Assembly: GCA_902800305.1 (NCBI GenBank)
Contig: CADCDP010000002.1
Span: 1-64,000, forward strand
DNA from: an uncultured Bacteroidales bacterium
GTDB lineage: Bacteria; Bacteroidota; Bacteroidia; Bacteroidales; Bacteroidaceae
Direction of reading: 5' to 3'
Length of the DNA stretch: 64,000 nucleotides
Shown here: piece by piece, positions 33,253-42,900 of the stretch
Layout: the number at the start of each line of letters is the position of its first letter
Numbering within the stretch: the stretch's first letter is position 1
Program-made: the position numbers and the translations under genes
Notes under the pieces: generated by a model
Seen by the model: only the letters and a program-made list of their open reading frames with translations
Told to the model about the DNA's origin: nothing
Database searches by the model: none

Positions 33253-34446
33253 ATGCTTATGAAGAGAATTTTACTTGCCCTTGTAGTGATAGCCACTACA
33301 CTGAGTGCCAGTGCCCAGACATGGGAGTGGGGTACTGCCACATGGAACATCGAGGATGGAAAGGTGTTCGAGAGTATTGACGACCTCAATGCCAACGGAG
33401 TCATGTTGACCTTCCCCAATCCGACCAACTACGCTTTGACGTTCTTCAACATGGTGGCCATCAGCTACGACCTCTATGTGGACGACAATGCGACACCCAC
33501 CCATGAGCGTGCTTCTGCACAGATGAGCGCAGCCATCGCGCTCGACTATCATTTTGTGGAGGGACACAGCTACAGAGTTGTGACCACAGGGGCTGCACTG
33601 GCATTCGCCAATTTGGCCACTTACACCACCGACACGCTGTCCACCACCACCGACTCCTACACCATCTCCTTCTCCATCAAAGGTCCCGAGTTGGTGAAGA
33701 CCATCGAAGTGGAAGGCACGATGGCATTGACCATTGTTGACCAGAACTACGACCCGACCTATTCGCTCATTGATGCCCAAGACATCTGCAACGCTTTAGG
33801 CATAGGAGCTATTAGCGAAGCCGAAGTGTATGGCTTGAACGTGAACGGCTCCTACAACCCCTACTACATCGACCCCTTCGACGGATGGCGCGATGCCGAT
33901 GGCGAATACACCAATTGGAGTGGAAACGCTGGTGGCGGTGTCTATGGCATCCTTGGTCACAACCCCTATCCTGCTGTCTATTGCGTCAAACTGAACGAAA
34001 CAGCTGATTCTGTGTTCTACTATTTCTATGACTACTGGCGCGACTACGACCCTGACGAGCCAGACGTGGTGCCTGTTGTACAGAGCAAACGTCGTGTGCC
34101 TGAGACTTCCTATCATAACGTTATTTGGGATTGGGACAACGGTGATGGCACCATCACGCAGTATCGTCGCAGCTACCGTGCCGATGAAGGCACCGACTAC
34201 TACGCCAGCTTCATCGTAAAAGCCAACAAGAAGTCGGTCGTCATCCGTGCCACCCTCCACTTTGTCAGCCAAGAAGCCTACGCTGCCTATCTTGCTGCAT
34301 CGGTGAAGGACATGAAGAATACACCCACACAGGAAAGACCCGCAGCCATTTACTCACCGAACGGTGTGCGTCAGTCCACTCTGCAAAGGGGCTTCAACAT
34401 CGTCAGAAGTAGCGACGGCACCACACGCAAACTGTGGGTGAAGTAA
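33253..34446 (+). CDS. Secreted protein with DUF4859-like region and sorting-like tail
   Basis: A 397-residue secreted protein with signal peptide MLMKRILLALVVIATTLSAS (cleaved near ASAQ; start at 33253, or Met3 at 33259). Residues about 170-260 (SLIDAQDICNALGIGAISEA, then VNGSYNPYYIDPFDGWRDAD and YTNWSGNAGGGVYGILGHNP) recall DUF4859, a beta-rich family of unknown function in Bacteroidota exported proteins; I am not certain of this. The C-terminus (YSPNGVRQSTLQRGFNIVRS then SDGTTRKLWVK) closely resembles the tail of the preceding secreted protein, so both probably use the same export or anchoring route. The promoter lies in a repeated cassette. Confidence 0.78.
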   Translation: MLMKRILLALVVIATTLSASAQTWEWGTATWNIEDGKVFESIDDLNANGVMLTFPNPTNYALTFFNMVAISYDLYVDDNATPTHERASAQMSAAIALDYHFVEGHSYRVVTTGAALAFANLATYTTDTLSTTTDSYTISFSIKGPELVKTIEVEGTMALTIVDQNYDPTYSLIDAQDICNALGIGAISEAEVYGLNVNGSYNPYYIDPFDGWRDADGEYTNWSGNAGGGVYGILGHNPYPAVYCVKLNETADSVFYYFYDYWRDYDPDEPDVVPVVQSKRRVPETSYHNVIWDWDNGDGTITQYRRSYRADEGTDYYASFIVKANKKSVVIRATLHFVSQEAYAAYLAASVKDMKNTPTQERPAAIYSPNGVRQSTLQRGFNIVRSSDGTTRKLWVK

Positions 34447-34472
34447 GCCTCTAAGTAGTGAAAAAGGAAAAG

Positions 34473-34503
34473 TGAAAAGTGAAAAATTTGCTACCGCAGT
34501 AGA
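34473..34503. repeat. Short dispersed spacer repeat (gtgaaaaatttgctaccgc), copy 2
   Basis: Reverse complement of the spacer at 9449-9489. It lies just after the stop of the secreted protein gene. Confidence 0.55.
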
Positions 34504-34534
34504 AAAGCCTAAAATAAGTGCTTTCGATACCCCA

Positions 34535-34607
34535 AAAACGGTCTGAGTCACACCGGGGGTATCGGTCTGAGTCACACCGCCACCCCCGGTGTGACTCAGA
34601 CCGTTTT
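34535..34607. terminator. Perfect 26-bp inverted repeat between convergent genes
   Basis: aaaacggtctgagtcacacc... (34535-34560) is perfectly complementary to 34582-34607. The 21-nt loop carries a second direct copy of cggtctgagtcacaccg. The arms end in AAAA/TTTT, so transcripts from either side form a long hairpin followed by a U-run; it probably terminates both the plus-strand secreted-protein gene and the minus-strand thioredoxin gene. The direct-direct-inverted layout matches other elements in the window. Confidence 0.75.
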
Positions 34608-34698
34608 AGAGGTGACGAGCATGGGGAAAAAGCAGCAGGGGGTATGTCGCGATGGACATACCCCCTGCTCGTGGGATGATGTGAACTTTTCTGTGTGA

Positions 34699-35853
34699 TT
34701 ATTGTGTGGGCATCTTGCCATCCATAGCATCGATGAGCATCTCAATCAGTTGGTCGGTAGGACGGGAAAGACGCATGTTGCCCACGGTGTTCATGGGTTC
34801 ACGCTTGCCTGAGCGGATATCTTTGAGTCGCTTCTGGAGAATCTTCTTCATCTCGGCCTTCTGGGGAGAAGAGGTAGCAGGGTCAGAGAAAGGCTTTACC
34901 CAACGTGCCAGCTGCATGTCGTCGGCATCGAGGTTCTTGTTGCTCAGGTATTCCTTGATGTACTTGATGTAGGTGTTGTAGTCCTTCTGTTTGTCGGCCA
35001 GCGTGATGAGGGTGGAAAGGCGGTAGTGGTCGGCATCGGGAATATTCAGTTCCTTCAAGAGAGCCACATACTGGTCGAATTTAGCTTGGTCGAGGGTGGC
35101 AGTGCCGTCGTGCTCATCGATGATTTGACGTGGGTAGGTCTCCAGCACATTCTTAATTTTCATCTCAACGGGCATATCGCCAATCTGTGCCTTGAGGTCG
35201 GCAGGATTCTTGGCTGTGTAGATGAACGCCTTGGAGAAGGGGTTGGTGATGTTGCGCATGAAAATCATGCGGAGTTTCTCGTCGGCGGCGAAGGTTGACT
35301 CTTTGCCTTCGAGGATGGCTTCTGCCACAAGGCTGGCCTCGTCGTTCTTGTAGGAGGCGGAGAGGCTGGCGAGATAATCTTGCAGGAATTGTGGGTCGCG
35401 GTCGCCGTTCTGCCAACGTGCTTGCAACTCAGCCGACGAGTTGTCCTTGCTCTTTTCTTCTACACTTTTGATAAATTCCTCTGCTTCGCTACCACCGAGG
35501 AAACGTCCGATTTCCTGTGCGTATGCATTGAAGATGACGAAGGTGGGGTAGGCTTGAATCTGGAGTTTCTTGGCCAAGGGCGCGCCGTATTCACTTTCCA
35601 TGTCAAGCTGGATGCTCACGAACTTGGGGTTCATGTAGGCTCCCACTTGCTCTTGTGGGAACACGTCACGTGCCATCTTTTTGCAAGGGCCGCACCATGA
35701 GGTGTAGCAGTCGAGGAAGATGAGTTTGTTTTCTTTCTTGGCTTTCTCCGAAGCTTGTTCGAGGGTTGTGCCGTCGGGTTCGAAAGCGATGCCCTGCGCC
35801 ATCATGGTGAGGGTGGCGACGAGGGTCAAAAGGGTTAAAGTGATTTTTTTCAT
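34699..35853 (-). CDS. Periplasmic thioredoxin-family protein
   Basis: A 384-residue exported protein (signal MKKITLTLLTLVATLTMMAQ). Residues about 30-140 form a thioredoxin fold with the active site SWCGPCKKMA and cis-Pro strand IQAYPTFVIF; the remaining ~240 residues are helical, of unknown fold, ending in a conserved-looking LSRPTDQLIEMLIDAMDGKM. It would act as a periplasmic disulphide reductase or isomerase. It sits 83 bp downstream of the PKD-like lipoprotein at the end of the SusCD operon, where thioredoxin or protease genes are often found in Bacteroidota. Cys pair and fold are certain; the partner is not. Confidence 0.87.
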   Translation of the reverse strand: MKKITLTLLTLVATLTMMAQGIAFEPDGTTLEQASEKAKKENKLIFLDCYTSWCGPCKKMARDVFPQEQVGAYMNPKFVSIQLDMESEYGAPLAKKLQIQAYPTFVIFNAYAQEIGRFLGGSEAEEFIKSVEEKSKDNSSAELQARWQNGDRDPQFLQDYLASLSASYKNDEASLVAEAILEGKESTFAADEKLRMIFMRNITNPFSKAFIYTAKNPADLKAQIGDMPVEMKIKNVLETYPRQIIDEHDGTATLDQAKFDQYVALLKELNIPDADHYRLSTLITLADKQKDYNTYIKYIKEYLSNKNLDADDMQLARWVKPFSDPATSSPQKAEMKKILQKRLKDIRSGKREPMNTVGNMRLSRPTDQLIEMLIDAMDGKMPTQ

Positions 35854-35936
35854 ATTGAGTTGTTTTTTCTTGGGTTTTTAGTTTTTCTGGCCTTCCTAGA
35901 TTTTCTAGAATTTCTAGATGAGCTAGATTTTCTAGT

Positions 35937-37574
35937 TTATTGCAGCGAGAATTTCCAAGCCATATCTTTCACTCTTCCTGGGATGGTGTAGTGGTAGTGG
36001 CTTTGGGTGTCGAGGATGCCGCTGGCGGGGTTGATGAGGTACTGGTAAACATGTCCTTGTTGGGTGGCTTCGTTCCATGTGGCGATGTGGACGAGGTTGT
36101 CGGAGCGGGGCACCATGCCGTAGCCATAGACGGTGCCGTGGTAGTACTTCATGATGCGCACACAGGTCACTTCTTCGCCTTCGGGTGCTGTCCATGCTTC
36201 GGTGGCGGGTTGACGGCTGTCGTAGGCAAAGTTATAGACCTTATTGCCAGCGGTGTAGTAGATGAAGTTGCCCACATGACTGGCAGAGATGGAGGTGGCC
36301 TTGTCGATGTCGGGGCAGAGATTGTTCATGGGGTAGAGTCCTATGCCGATGTTGGTGTCGGAAGGATAGGACGAGGAAAAATTGGTGACTGCCAGATAAC
36401 GCTCTTGACCTTTCGCCATGAGGATGTAGTCGTAGGGGCGAAGTCCCACGCCTTGGCTGGTGCCTTTGCCCCAGTCGGCCATGAGGAAGTCCATGCCTGT
36501 GTTGTTGATGTCGAAGGCTGCCACCGATGGGTCTTGCGCGGCGAAGTATTCGAGTTGGGCAGAGTTGTAGGCGGCATAGCGGAAGCAGTGGTGGGTCTGG
36601 TCATAGACAACAATGCCGTAGTTGAGCGTGTTGGGCACTTCGGCATTCCATGGAGCCAGTTCGCCGATGCCCTCGGCAAATTTGGCCACTCCGAAACGGG
36701 TGTTGCGTCCCTCGGTGGCACTGAAGGAGTAGGTGTTGGTGTAGATGGTGTTGTCGTTGATAAGCACCTCGGAACTCTGTCCCGACATCACGCCCGAACC
36801 ATGCTGACCGTACCAAGTGGGCTTCATCGTGGCAGGTGCTTCGTGGAAGAAGTCGTTGAACTCCAATGCCTTCTCGATGCCATTCTCGCTAACTCCCACG
36901 AGGGTGTAGTCGGTGCAGAGACCCACGTAGTTGTTGCCCGAAGCCAGCGACACGGCTATGTCGAGGCATCGCACGGGATGCCCTTGGAGGGGTTCACCGT
37001 TGGTGGTCTCATAGAGGTTGGTGTAGTGGCGGTTGTAGTTGACGTTCAGCTTTGTCCACGGGTTGAAGATGAGGGCGAGGTCGGAATAGCCTGGACGGTC
37101 GGCTCGTTCGTAGAAGACCATCCAACCGCCGTCGAACACTTCGCTCACAGCCACGGGGATGCGGAAGAACTGTCGGATGCCGTCGTTGCGGTTGGTCACG
37201 ACGAGCTGGACGTAGTAGTTGCCACCCGTTCGACTGATGATGGCGTTGAGGATGCGTTCGTGTCCGATGGTATCGACCACGGCACTGGAACCCCCTCCCG
37301 ACGTGGCACTGAAGATAGTCCACTGGTAGTCGAGTGGGGCTTGGCTGGCATCCGTCACCAGCTGGCCTTCATAGAAAACCTTGGGTTCGAGCCTCAGGGT
37401 GTCGAAGCGCATGATGGCGTATTCTGACTGGATGCCGACACCTGTCGTGTCGATGGCAACAACTTCCAGTTCGTGGTAGTCGTAGTTACCTTTGTCTTCG
37501 TAGCAGGAGAAGCCCCCCAGCCCCCAAAGGGGGAGGGCTAACGCGATGAGGATGCGATGGAGTATTTTGTTCAT
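35937..37574 (-). CDS. PKD-like family lipoprotein of a SusCD operon
   Basis: A 545-residue exported lipoprotein of the PKD-like family that follows SusC/SusD/DUF4843 genes in many Bacteroidota operons. The signal ends at LGGFSCYEDKGNYDYHEL, with the Cys at about residue 24. A PKD/Ig-like segment follows (LDYQWTIFSAT), and the rest looks like a beta-propeller (GGWMVFYERADRPGYSDLAL, YHGTVYGYGMVPRSDNLVHI). It is probably a surface-exposed binding accessory. Its first ~21 codons are nearly the same as those of the upstream DUF4843 gene because both lie in a repeated 55-bp sequence (37511-37565 and 38375-38429). The lipobox position (GFSC) is less typical than that of its neighbour. Confidence 0.82.
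   Translation of the reverse strand: MNKILHRILIALALPLWGLGGFSCYEDKGNYDYHELEVVAIDTTGVGIQSEYAIMRFDTLRLEPKVFYEGQLVTDASQAPLDYQWTIFSATSGGGSSAVVDTIGHERILNAIISRTGGNYYVQLVVTNRNDGIRQFFRIPVAVSEVFDGGWMVFYERADRPGYSDLALIFNPWTKLNVNYNRHYTNLYETTNGEPLQGHPVRCLDIAVSLASGNNYVGLCTDYTLVGVSENGIEKALEFNDFFHEAPATMKPTWYGQHGSGVMSGQSSEVLINDNTIYTNTYSFSATEGRNTRFGVAKFAEGIGELAPWNAEVPNTLNYGIVVYDQTHHCFRYAAYNSAQLEYFAAQDPSVAAFDINNTGMDFLMADWGKGTSQGVGLRPYDYILMAKGQERYLAVTNFSSSYPSDTNIGIGLYPMNNLCPDIDKATSISASHVGNFIYYTAGNKVYNFAYDSRQPATEAWTAPEGEEVTCVRIMKYYHGTVYGYGMVPRSDNLVHIATWNEATQQGHVYQYLINPASGILDTQSHYHYTIPGRVKDMAWKFSLQ
37511..37565. repeat. 55-bp repeat encoding a signal peptide, copy 1
   Basis: agccccccagcccccaaagg and the following sequence to agtat is identical to 38375-38429. 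It includes the palindrome-like ccccccagcccccaaaggggg. On the minus strand it encodes LHRILIALALPLWGLGG in the PKD-like lipoprotein. Confidence 0.95.
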
Positions 37575-37645
37575 GTGGCTATTTCAAGTAATATAGATTT
37601 TTCACTTTTCACTCTTCACTTTCTCATTTTTCAATTCTCATTTTT

Positions 37646-37663
37646 CATTTAGCGCAGCGCATT
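37646..37663 (-). repeat. Operon spacer repeat, copy after the DUF4843 gene
   Basis: Minus-strand aatgcgctgcgctaaatg overlaps the stop codon of the DUF4843 gene. The same 18-mer follows SusD (38457-38474) and SusC (39913-39930). Confidence 0.9.
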
Positions 37664-38438
37664 AGAAGGTGACGGGGATGCCAAATTCGTCGGTGAGAGG
37701 TGTTTCGTGCGTTTCGTTGTATTCGTTGAGAGCACGCTGCATCACTTGTTGCAGATAGACGGCATAGACTGCCGAGACGACATTGGTCTCTTCGTCGTAG
37801 GAGGTTTGGGTGTTGTAGTTGATTTCGAAGTCGATGAGTCCGAGGTGCTCTATCATAAACTGGTACTTCACGCGGCTGTAGGTGCCGAAATACTTGGAGA
37901 GCGCCACGCGCGGATAGTTGGCACTGTCCCAGTTGTCGGGCTTGGCAAGATAGTTCTTCAGGATGACGGTGAACGACTGGTGGCCTTCGGTGCCGATGGA
38001 GAAGGTGTCGTTGCTGACCACTCGGAAGTGGATGCGTCCGTCTTCGTTGGTAAAGAGGTTGGGGTCGGACAGTTTCTGTGTGTTGAAGAACACTTTGTAT
38101 GTTCCTCCAGTTTCGCCCGCAGGAATGATGTAGTCCTCGGTGCGGATGGTGCTGATCATGCGAGCAGAGTCACCGCCGTAGGGTTCCAGATGGAAGGTGC
38201 GGTCGTGGTTGGCTGGCATACCGCTAATTTGGGCGTAGAAGGTGACGCTACCTTCCTCGTAGGCGTAGGAGTAGTTGTAGGTGGTGGACTCATAGACTGC
38301 CCCAGCTGATGTGCCCACCCAGATGTTGAGGCTGCACAGGGAGGTGTCGAAGGAAGAAACTTCTTCTTTCGAACAGCCCCCCAGCCCCCAAAGGGGGAGG
38401 GCTAACGCGATGAGGATGCGATGGAGTATCTTTTTCAT
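37662..38438 (-). CDS. DUF4843 lipoprotein of a SusCD operon
   Basis: A 258-residue lipoprotein (lipobox LGGC near residue 21) of the DUF4843 family, which follows SusD in many Bacteroidota operons and precedes a PKD-like lipoprotein, exactly as here. The mature part is beta-rich, with SVTFYAQISGMPANHDRTFH, DYIIPAGETGGTYKVFFNT and the conserved YSRVKYQFMIEHLGLIDF. It is presumed to sit at the outer surface with the SusCD complex. The signal peptide is encoded by a repeat shared with the next gene. The family and context are clear; the ligand is unknown. Confidence 0.87.
   Translation of the reverse strand: MKKILHRILIALALPLWGLGGCSKEEVSSFDTSLCSLNIWVGTSAGAVYESTTYNYSYAYEEGSVTFYAQISGMPANHDRTFHLEPYGGDSARMISTIRTEDYIIPAGETGGTYKVFFNTQKLSDPNLFTNEDGRIHFRVVSNDTFSIGTEGHQSFTVILKNYLAKPDNWDSANYPRVALSKYFGTYSRVKYQFMIEHLGLIDFEINYNTQTSYDEETNVVSAVYAVYLQQVMQRALNEYNETHETPLTDEFGIPVTF
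38375..38429. repeat. 55-bp repeat encoding a signal peptide, copy 2
   Basis: Identical to 37511-37565. Here it encodes LHRILIALALPLWGLGG in the DUF4843 lipoprotein, in the same frame and orientation as copy 1. Confidence 0.95.
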
Positions 38439-38456
38439 TTTTCAATTTTCATTTTT

Positions 38457-38474
38457 CATTTAGCGCAGCGCATT
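38457..38474 (-). repeat. Operon spacer repeat, copy after SusD
   Basis: Minus-strand aatgcgctgcgctaaatg directly at the end of the SusD gene. It contains the mini-frame ATG CGC TGC GCT AAA TGA. Confidence 0.9.
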
Positions 38475-39901
38475 TATTTGTTGTCTTCACGTTGTGCGGA
38501 TTCTGTTTCGGTGATAGGCAGGGGGAAGGTATAGACCTTCTCGGCTACGGCATCCACGTCGGAGTAGAGGATGGTGGAGCGATTGAGTCGTTTATAGAGG
38601 AAGAAGAGTTGCCCTTCGCCTAAGAACTCGCGACGATACTCACGAAGAAGCTCCAGATAGTAATCGGATGGGAGTTCGTCGAGGGCTGGCAAGTTGCGAG
38701 CTGTGCGCAGTTGGTTGAGTGTAGCCTTGGCAGCATCGGTGTTGCCGTTGCGGTATTCCACTTCGCTCTTGACAAGGTACATTTCGGGGAGACGGATGAG
38801 TGGCATCTTATACATATAATATATGTTGTTGCCACTGGGTGGGTCGTACTTCATCAAGTAGCGATTGTTGGCATGGGTGGCTGAGCCAGACTTGAACAGG
38901 AAGGTGTAGCGGTAGTCTTGGGTGGCGTTATCGAAGTAGTCGAGCAAGCGGTCACGGGTGACGGCAAAGCTGTATTGTGAACCGTCGGAGAAGTACTCGT
39001 CGGCGATATCGGCGGTCATGGTCAGGTTGTTGAGGGCAAAAAGGTGTTCGTCGGCCAGACAACGGTCGTAGCCAGCTTGGAGATTGGACACTTTCGCCCA
39101 CTCGAACTTCTCGGAACGGATGACTTCGTCGGCGGCGGCGAGGGCTTTGGCGTATTCTCCCATCCATAGATACACCCTTGCCTCCAGTGCCTTGACGGCG
39201 TAGTAGTTAAGGTGCATTTGTCGGTTAAGCAGGTAGCCGTTGTCGATGGATTCCGTGATTTCCCGATTTGTCACGATGGGGTCGGCAGTCTTTAGTAGGG
39301 CTTCTGCTGCCAAGAGGTCTTCGACCACCTTCTCTGCCACTTCATGCACGGTGAGCTGGGGGAACACTCGATAGCTCAGAGCTGTGCTGTAGGGGATGGA
39401 GGGTTGATTGGGGTTGACGGCATAGCTCACGCCGAAGCACCGCAGGAGGTCGAAGTGGAGGAAGGCTCTGAGTGCCAATGCTTCGCCTTTAATGACGGCG
39501 TGGTTGTCGGTGGAGAAGAGTCCTGGGTTATCGTCGATGTGTGCCAAGAGGTTGTTGGTGTTGGCGATGCCGCTGTAGCTGTTTGCCCAGATGTTGCGGA
39601 TGTAGTTGGTGGGGTAGGCGGCATCGTACCGGTAGGAGGCGGCATCGTCGTATTGCGAGGAATAGTAGAAGTCCCATTCCTGTGCCAGCACGCCGAGGAA
39701 GCCGTAGGTCATTTCCTTGGTGTAGGTCTTGGTGGACACCATGGACGAGTAGATTCCTGCCAGTGCTTCTTTGTATCCGCTTTCGGTGGAGAAGAGCTCG
39801 GTGTCTTCCACTTGCGAACGTGGCTGCACGTCGAGCCAGTCGTTGCAGGATGCCAGCAAAAGGCTAGCGGCAATGAGGGTGATATGGTGTAGATGTTTCA
39901 T
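38474..39901 (-). CDS. RagB/SusD-family nutrient-binding lipoprotein
   Basis: A 475-residue SusD-like lipoprotein (signal with lipobox LLASC, then NDWLDVQPRSQVEDTELFST). TPR-like helices and the family pattern are visible (GYKEALAGIYSSMVS; LALRAFLHFDLLRCFGVSYA; MYLVKSEVEYRNGNTDAAKA; LREYRREFLGEGQLFFLYKR). It forms the surface lid of a SusC transporter and binds the substrate glycan before import. It lies 27 bp after SusC and 35 bp before DUF4843. With GH127 upstream, an arabinose-containing glycan is the likely ligand. Confidence 0.93.
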   Translation of the reverse strand: MKHLHHITLIAASLLLASCNDWLDVQPRSQVEDTELFSTESGYKEALAGIYSSMVSTKTYTKEMTYGFLGVLAQEWDFYYSSQYDDAASYRYDAAYPTNYIRNIWANSYSGIANTNNLLAHIDDNPGLFSTDNHAVIKGEALALRAFLHFDLLRCFGVSYAVNPNQPSIPYSTALSYRVFPQLTVHEVAEKVVEDLLAAEALLKTADPIVTNREITESIDNGYLLNRQMHLNYYAVKALEARVYLWMGEYAKALAAADEVIRSEKFEWAKVSNLQAGYDRCLADEHLFALNNLTMTADIADEYFSDGSQYSFAVTRDRLLDYFDNATQDYRYTFLFKSGSATHANNRYLMKYDPPSGNNIYYMYKMPLIRLPEMYLVKSEVEYRNGNTDAAKATLNQLRTARNLPALDELPSDYYLELLREYRREFLGEGQLFFLYKRLNRSTILYSDVDAVAEKVYTFPLPITETESAQREDNK

Positions 39902-39912
39902 TTATCAATTAT

Positions 39913-39930
39913 CATTTAGCGCAGCGCATT
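39913..39930 (-). repeat. Operon spacer repeat, copy after SusC
   Basis: Minus-strand aatgcgctgcgctaaatg overlapping the SusC stop codon, identical to the other two copies. Confidence 0.9.
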
Positions 39931-42900
39931 AGAACGTTGCTGTGAGTGAGAAGGAGAAGGAGCGGGCGTAGGGGTAGTTGAGTCCGCGTTCGGCTTTGAC
40001 GGTGGAGAGGTGGAAGAGGTCGTTCATGTAGAACGTGAGTCGTAGGCGTTCCAGTTTCGCCCGTTGGAGCCATGACCAGTATTTGAAGTCGTAGTAGGCG
40101 GAGATGCTGGTGAGGTCGAGCATGTTGTTCCGCTGCACGAATCGGGTGGAGGCGTAGGTGGTGGTGGGGGTGCTGGAGATGTGCTTGTAGAGGGCTACGT
40201 CGCCTGCGGCGTTCCATGTGTCGCTGAACACACGGCGGTCAACATTGTTGGCGATGTTCACGTTCTCCACTCTATCGACGAGGGTCTGGTTGTAGTAGTC
40301 GCCTCCGAGTTGGTAACTGAACAGGAGGCTCAGACCGATGCCTCGGTATTCGCCGTTGAAGCCGAGGGTGCCATGCACTTTGGGGTTGGAGTCGCCAGCG
40401 ATAATGTAGTCATCGGTGGTGTAGTCGTAGGTGGTGGTTCCGTCTTTCTTGAGGAACATCTCTCGTCCTGTGGCAGGGTCGATGCCTAACGAACGTACTG
40501 CCCAGATGGCAGTCATCGACTGTCCTTCCTCGTAGCGGATGATGGGGGAGGTGGTATTCTCGGCATCCTGTTCACGGTTGAACGAGCTGAGGGCATCGCT
40601 GATTTTCGTCACTTTGTTGACGTTGTGGGCAATGCTTCCAGTGAGGCTCATGTAGGATTGTCCTTTCTGGAAGAATCGCCAGTTGGCTGTAGCTTCGATG
40701 CCCTTGTTCTGCACGTTGCCAAGGTTCTCCATATAGCTGGTGAAGCCTGTGGAGGTGGGGATGGACATGGCTATGAGGGCATCGCGGGTGCGGCTGTCGT
40801 AGTAGTCGAAGCGCAGATTGAGGCGTTTCCAGAGTCCCAAGTCGAGTCCGATGGTGAAGTCGCCCGTCTGCTGCCACTTGAGGTTGGGGTTGGGCATCCC
40901 CATGAGATAGGCGCCCGATATGTTGTCGTAGATGATGTTGTCGTAGAACTTGTAGGTGGCTTTCGACTGGTAGGGTGAGAAGTTCTGGTTGCCCGTCAAG
41001 CCGTAGGTGATGCGGAACTTACAGAGGGTCAGCCAGTCGGCTCCTTCCATGAAGTGCTCCTTATGCAGGTTCCATCCTGTGCCGACACTCCAGAATGTGC
41101 CCCAGCGGTTGTCGCTGCCGAACACGGAGGAGCCGTTGAATCGGAGGCTGAGGTCGAGGAGGTATCGCTCATCGTAGGAGTAGTTGGCGGCGGCGGTGAT
41201 GCCGAGCGAACGGGTGTTGCTTTCGCTTCCCGATGGCTTGCCACCTTCGGCATACTGCTTGGCGAAGGTGATGTAATCGACATGGTTGTTGAGGAATCCC
41301 CAAGCCGTCATGCCTTCCGTGATGGCGTTAGCCGACTGGAGCGAGTAAGCGGCATTGGCCAGCAGGAGGTGCTTGTCCCATGTGTGGGAATAGTGGCCTG
41401 TTACATCGACGGAGAGGCTGTTGGTCTCGCCGTTGGTGATGGAGTAGCTGCCTCGCTGGAAATAGCGGTCGCCTGTCCAGTCGTAGAAACGGGTGTGGTC
41501 GCCAGGGTAGAAGTCTTCACGCTTGTTGTTCTGATGGGTGTAGCCCAGACGTGCCGTGAAGCGCCAGTCTTCCACGGGGCGGTATTCGATGTAGAAGTTC
41601 TCCACCACTTCGGTGTATTTGGAGAAATTCTTCGTGCCGATGGTGGCGTTGTAGAGCGGGTTGTAGTAGGTGGTGGTGCTTCCGTTGGCACCAGGGGAGG
41701 TGTATGTGCCCAACACTTTGAGCGTGTTACCGTTGGGGTCGGTGGGCGAATAGTAGGGGTTCACGGTCACATAGTCGGCAAAAGTGCCGTAGGGACTGTC
41801 GTCGGCCTTGTTGCCCGTCACGGACAGGGAGTTTCGGAACATCCATTGCTTGTAGCGGTAGGAGAGGTTGATGTTGCCCGAAATGGTGCGTCGTCCCGAC
41901 TGCTTCATCACGCCCGACACCTGATTGTACATCACGCTAGCTGAGTAGCGCATCTCTTGGGTGCCCCCTTCCAGATAGGCTGTGTGCTTCTGTCCCACAC
42001 CTGTGCGCAACGGCTGACTGAGCCAGTAGGTGTTCACGCCTCGGGCAATGTTGGCGGCAATGTTGTTATACTGTTCGTCGAGCAACGCCTGATAGTAAGG
42101 CGAGGTGGAGGAGTATCGTCCTGCATTCTGTTCCACCTGCAATTTTTCAGAGGCATCGCAGAGATTGTAGGAGGTCAGGTCGGGAGCTTCCACATTGATG
42201 TCGCCCGTGTAGGTGATGCGCAGCTGTCCTGCCTCGGGTAGAATGGTCTCCACCACAATCACGCCGTTGCTCGCTTTCGAGCCATAAATGGCTTTGGCAG
42301 CACCGTCCTTCAGGATGGTCACCGACTTCACGCGGTTCATGTCGAGGTCGAAAATCTGCTGTTGTGTCGCCTCGAAACCGTCGAGAATGAAGAGTGGAGC
42401 GTTCGGGTTACCGCTATACTCGCCCTGCAAGCCACCGAACGAAGCGTTGCCACGGATGGTGATGTCGGACATATAGTTCGGGTTTGAACCATTAATGTTG
42501 TTCATGTCCACGATAAAAGAAGGGTCGAGCGACTGGATGATTTTCAGTACGTTCGAGTTGCCCACCATCTTCAGTTCCTCCTGTGTGTAGGACGAGGTGG
42601 AACCCGTGAAGGTGGACGACTTGTAGTCGAACAGACCCGTCACTACCACGTCGTTCAGCATACCGTCTTCCTGCAACACAATCGTCTGATTCACGTAGTT
42701 ACGCTTGCCATCGTAGGTCTTGGTTTGTGTCTTCATGCCCACAAAGGAGTAATCTACTGTGGCCTTCTTGCCACGAGGCAGCGACACGGTGAATTTTCCA
42801 TCAGCATCAGCCACCGCACCCCCTTGGGTCTCACGCACATACACGTTCGCTCCTGGCAGCGTCTGGCCTTGGGCATCCTTGATGGTACCCGTCAACAGCA

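Noticed and set aside
35940..37427. Plus-strand 495-codon open frame opposite the PKD-like lipoprotein gene
   Set aside because: Antisense shadow: no signal, motifs or promoter; the minus strand has a signal peptide and family match.
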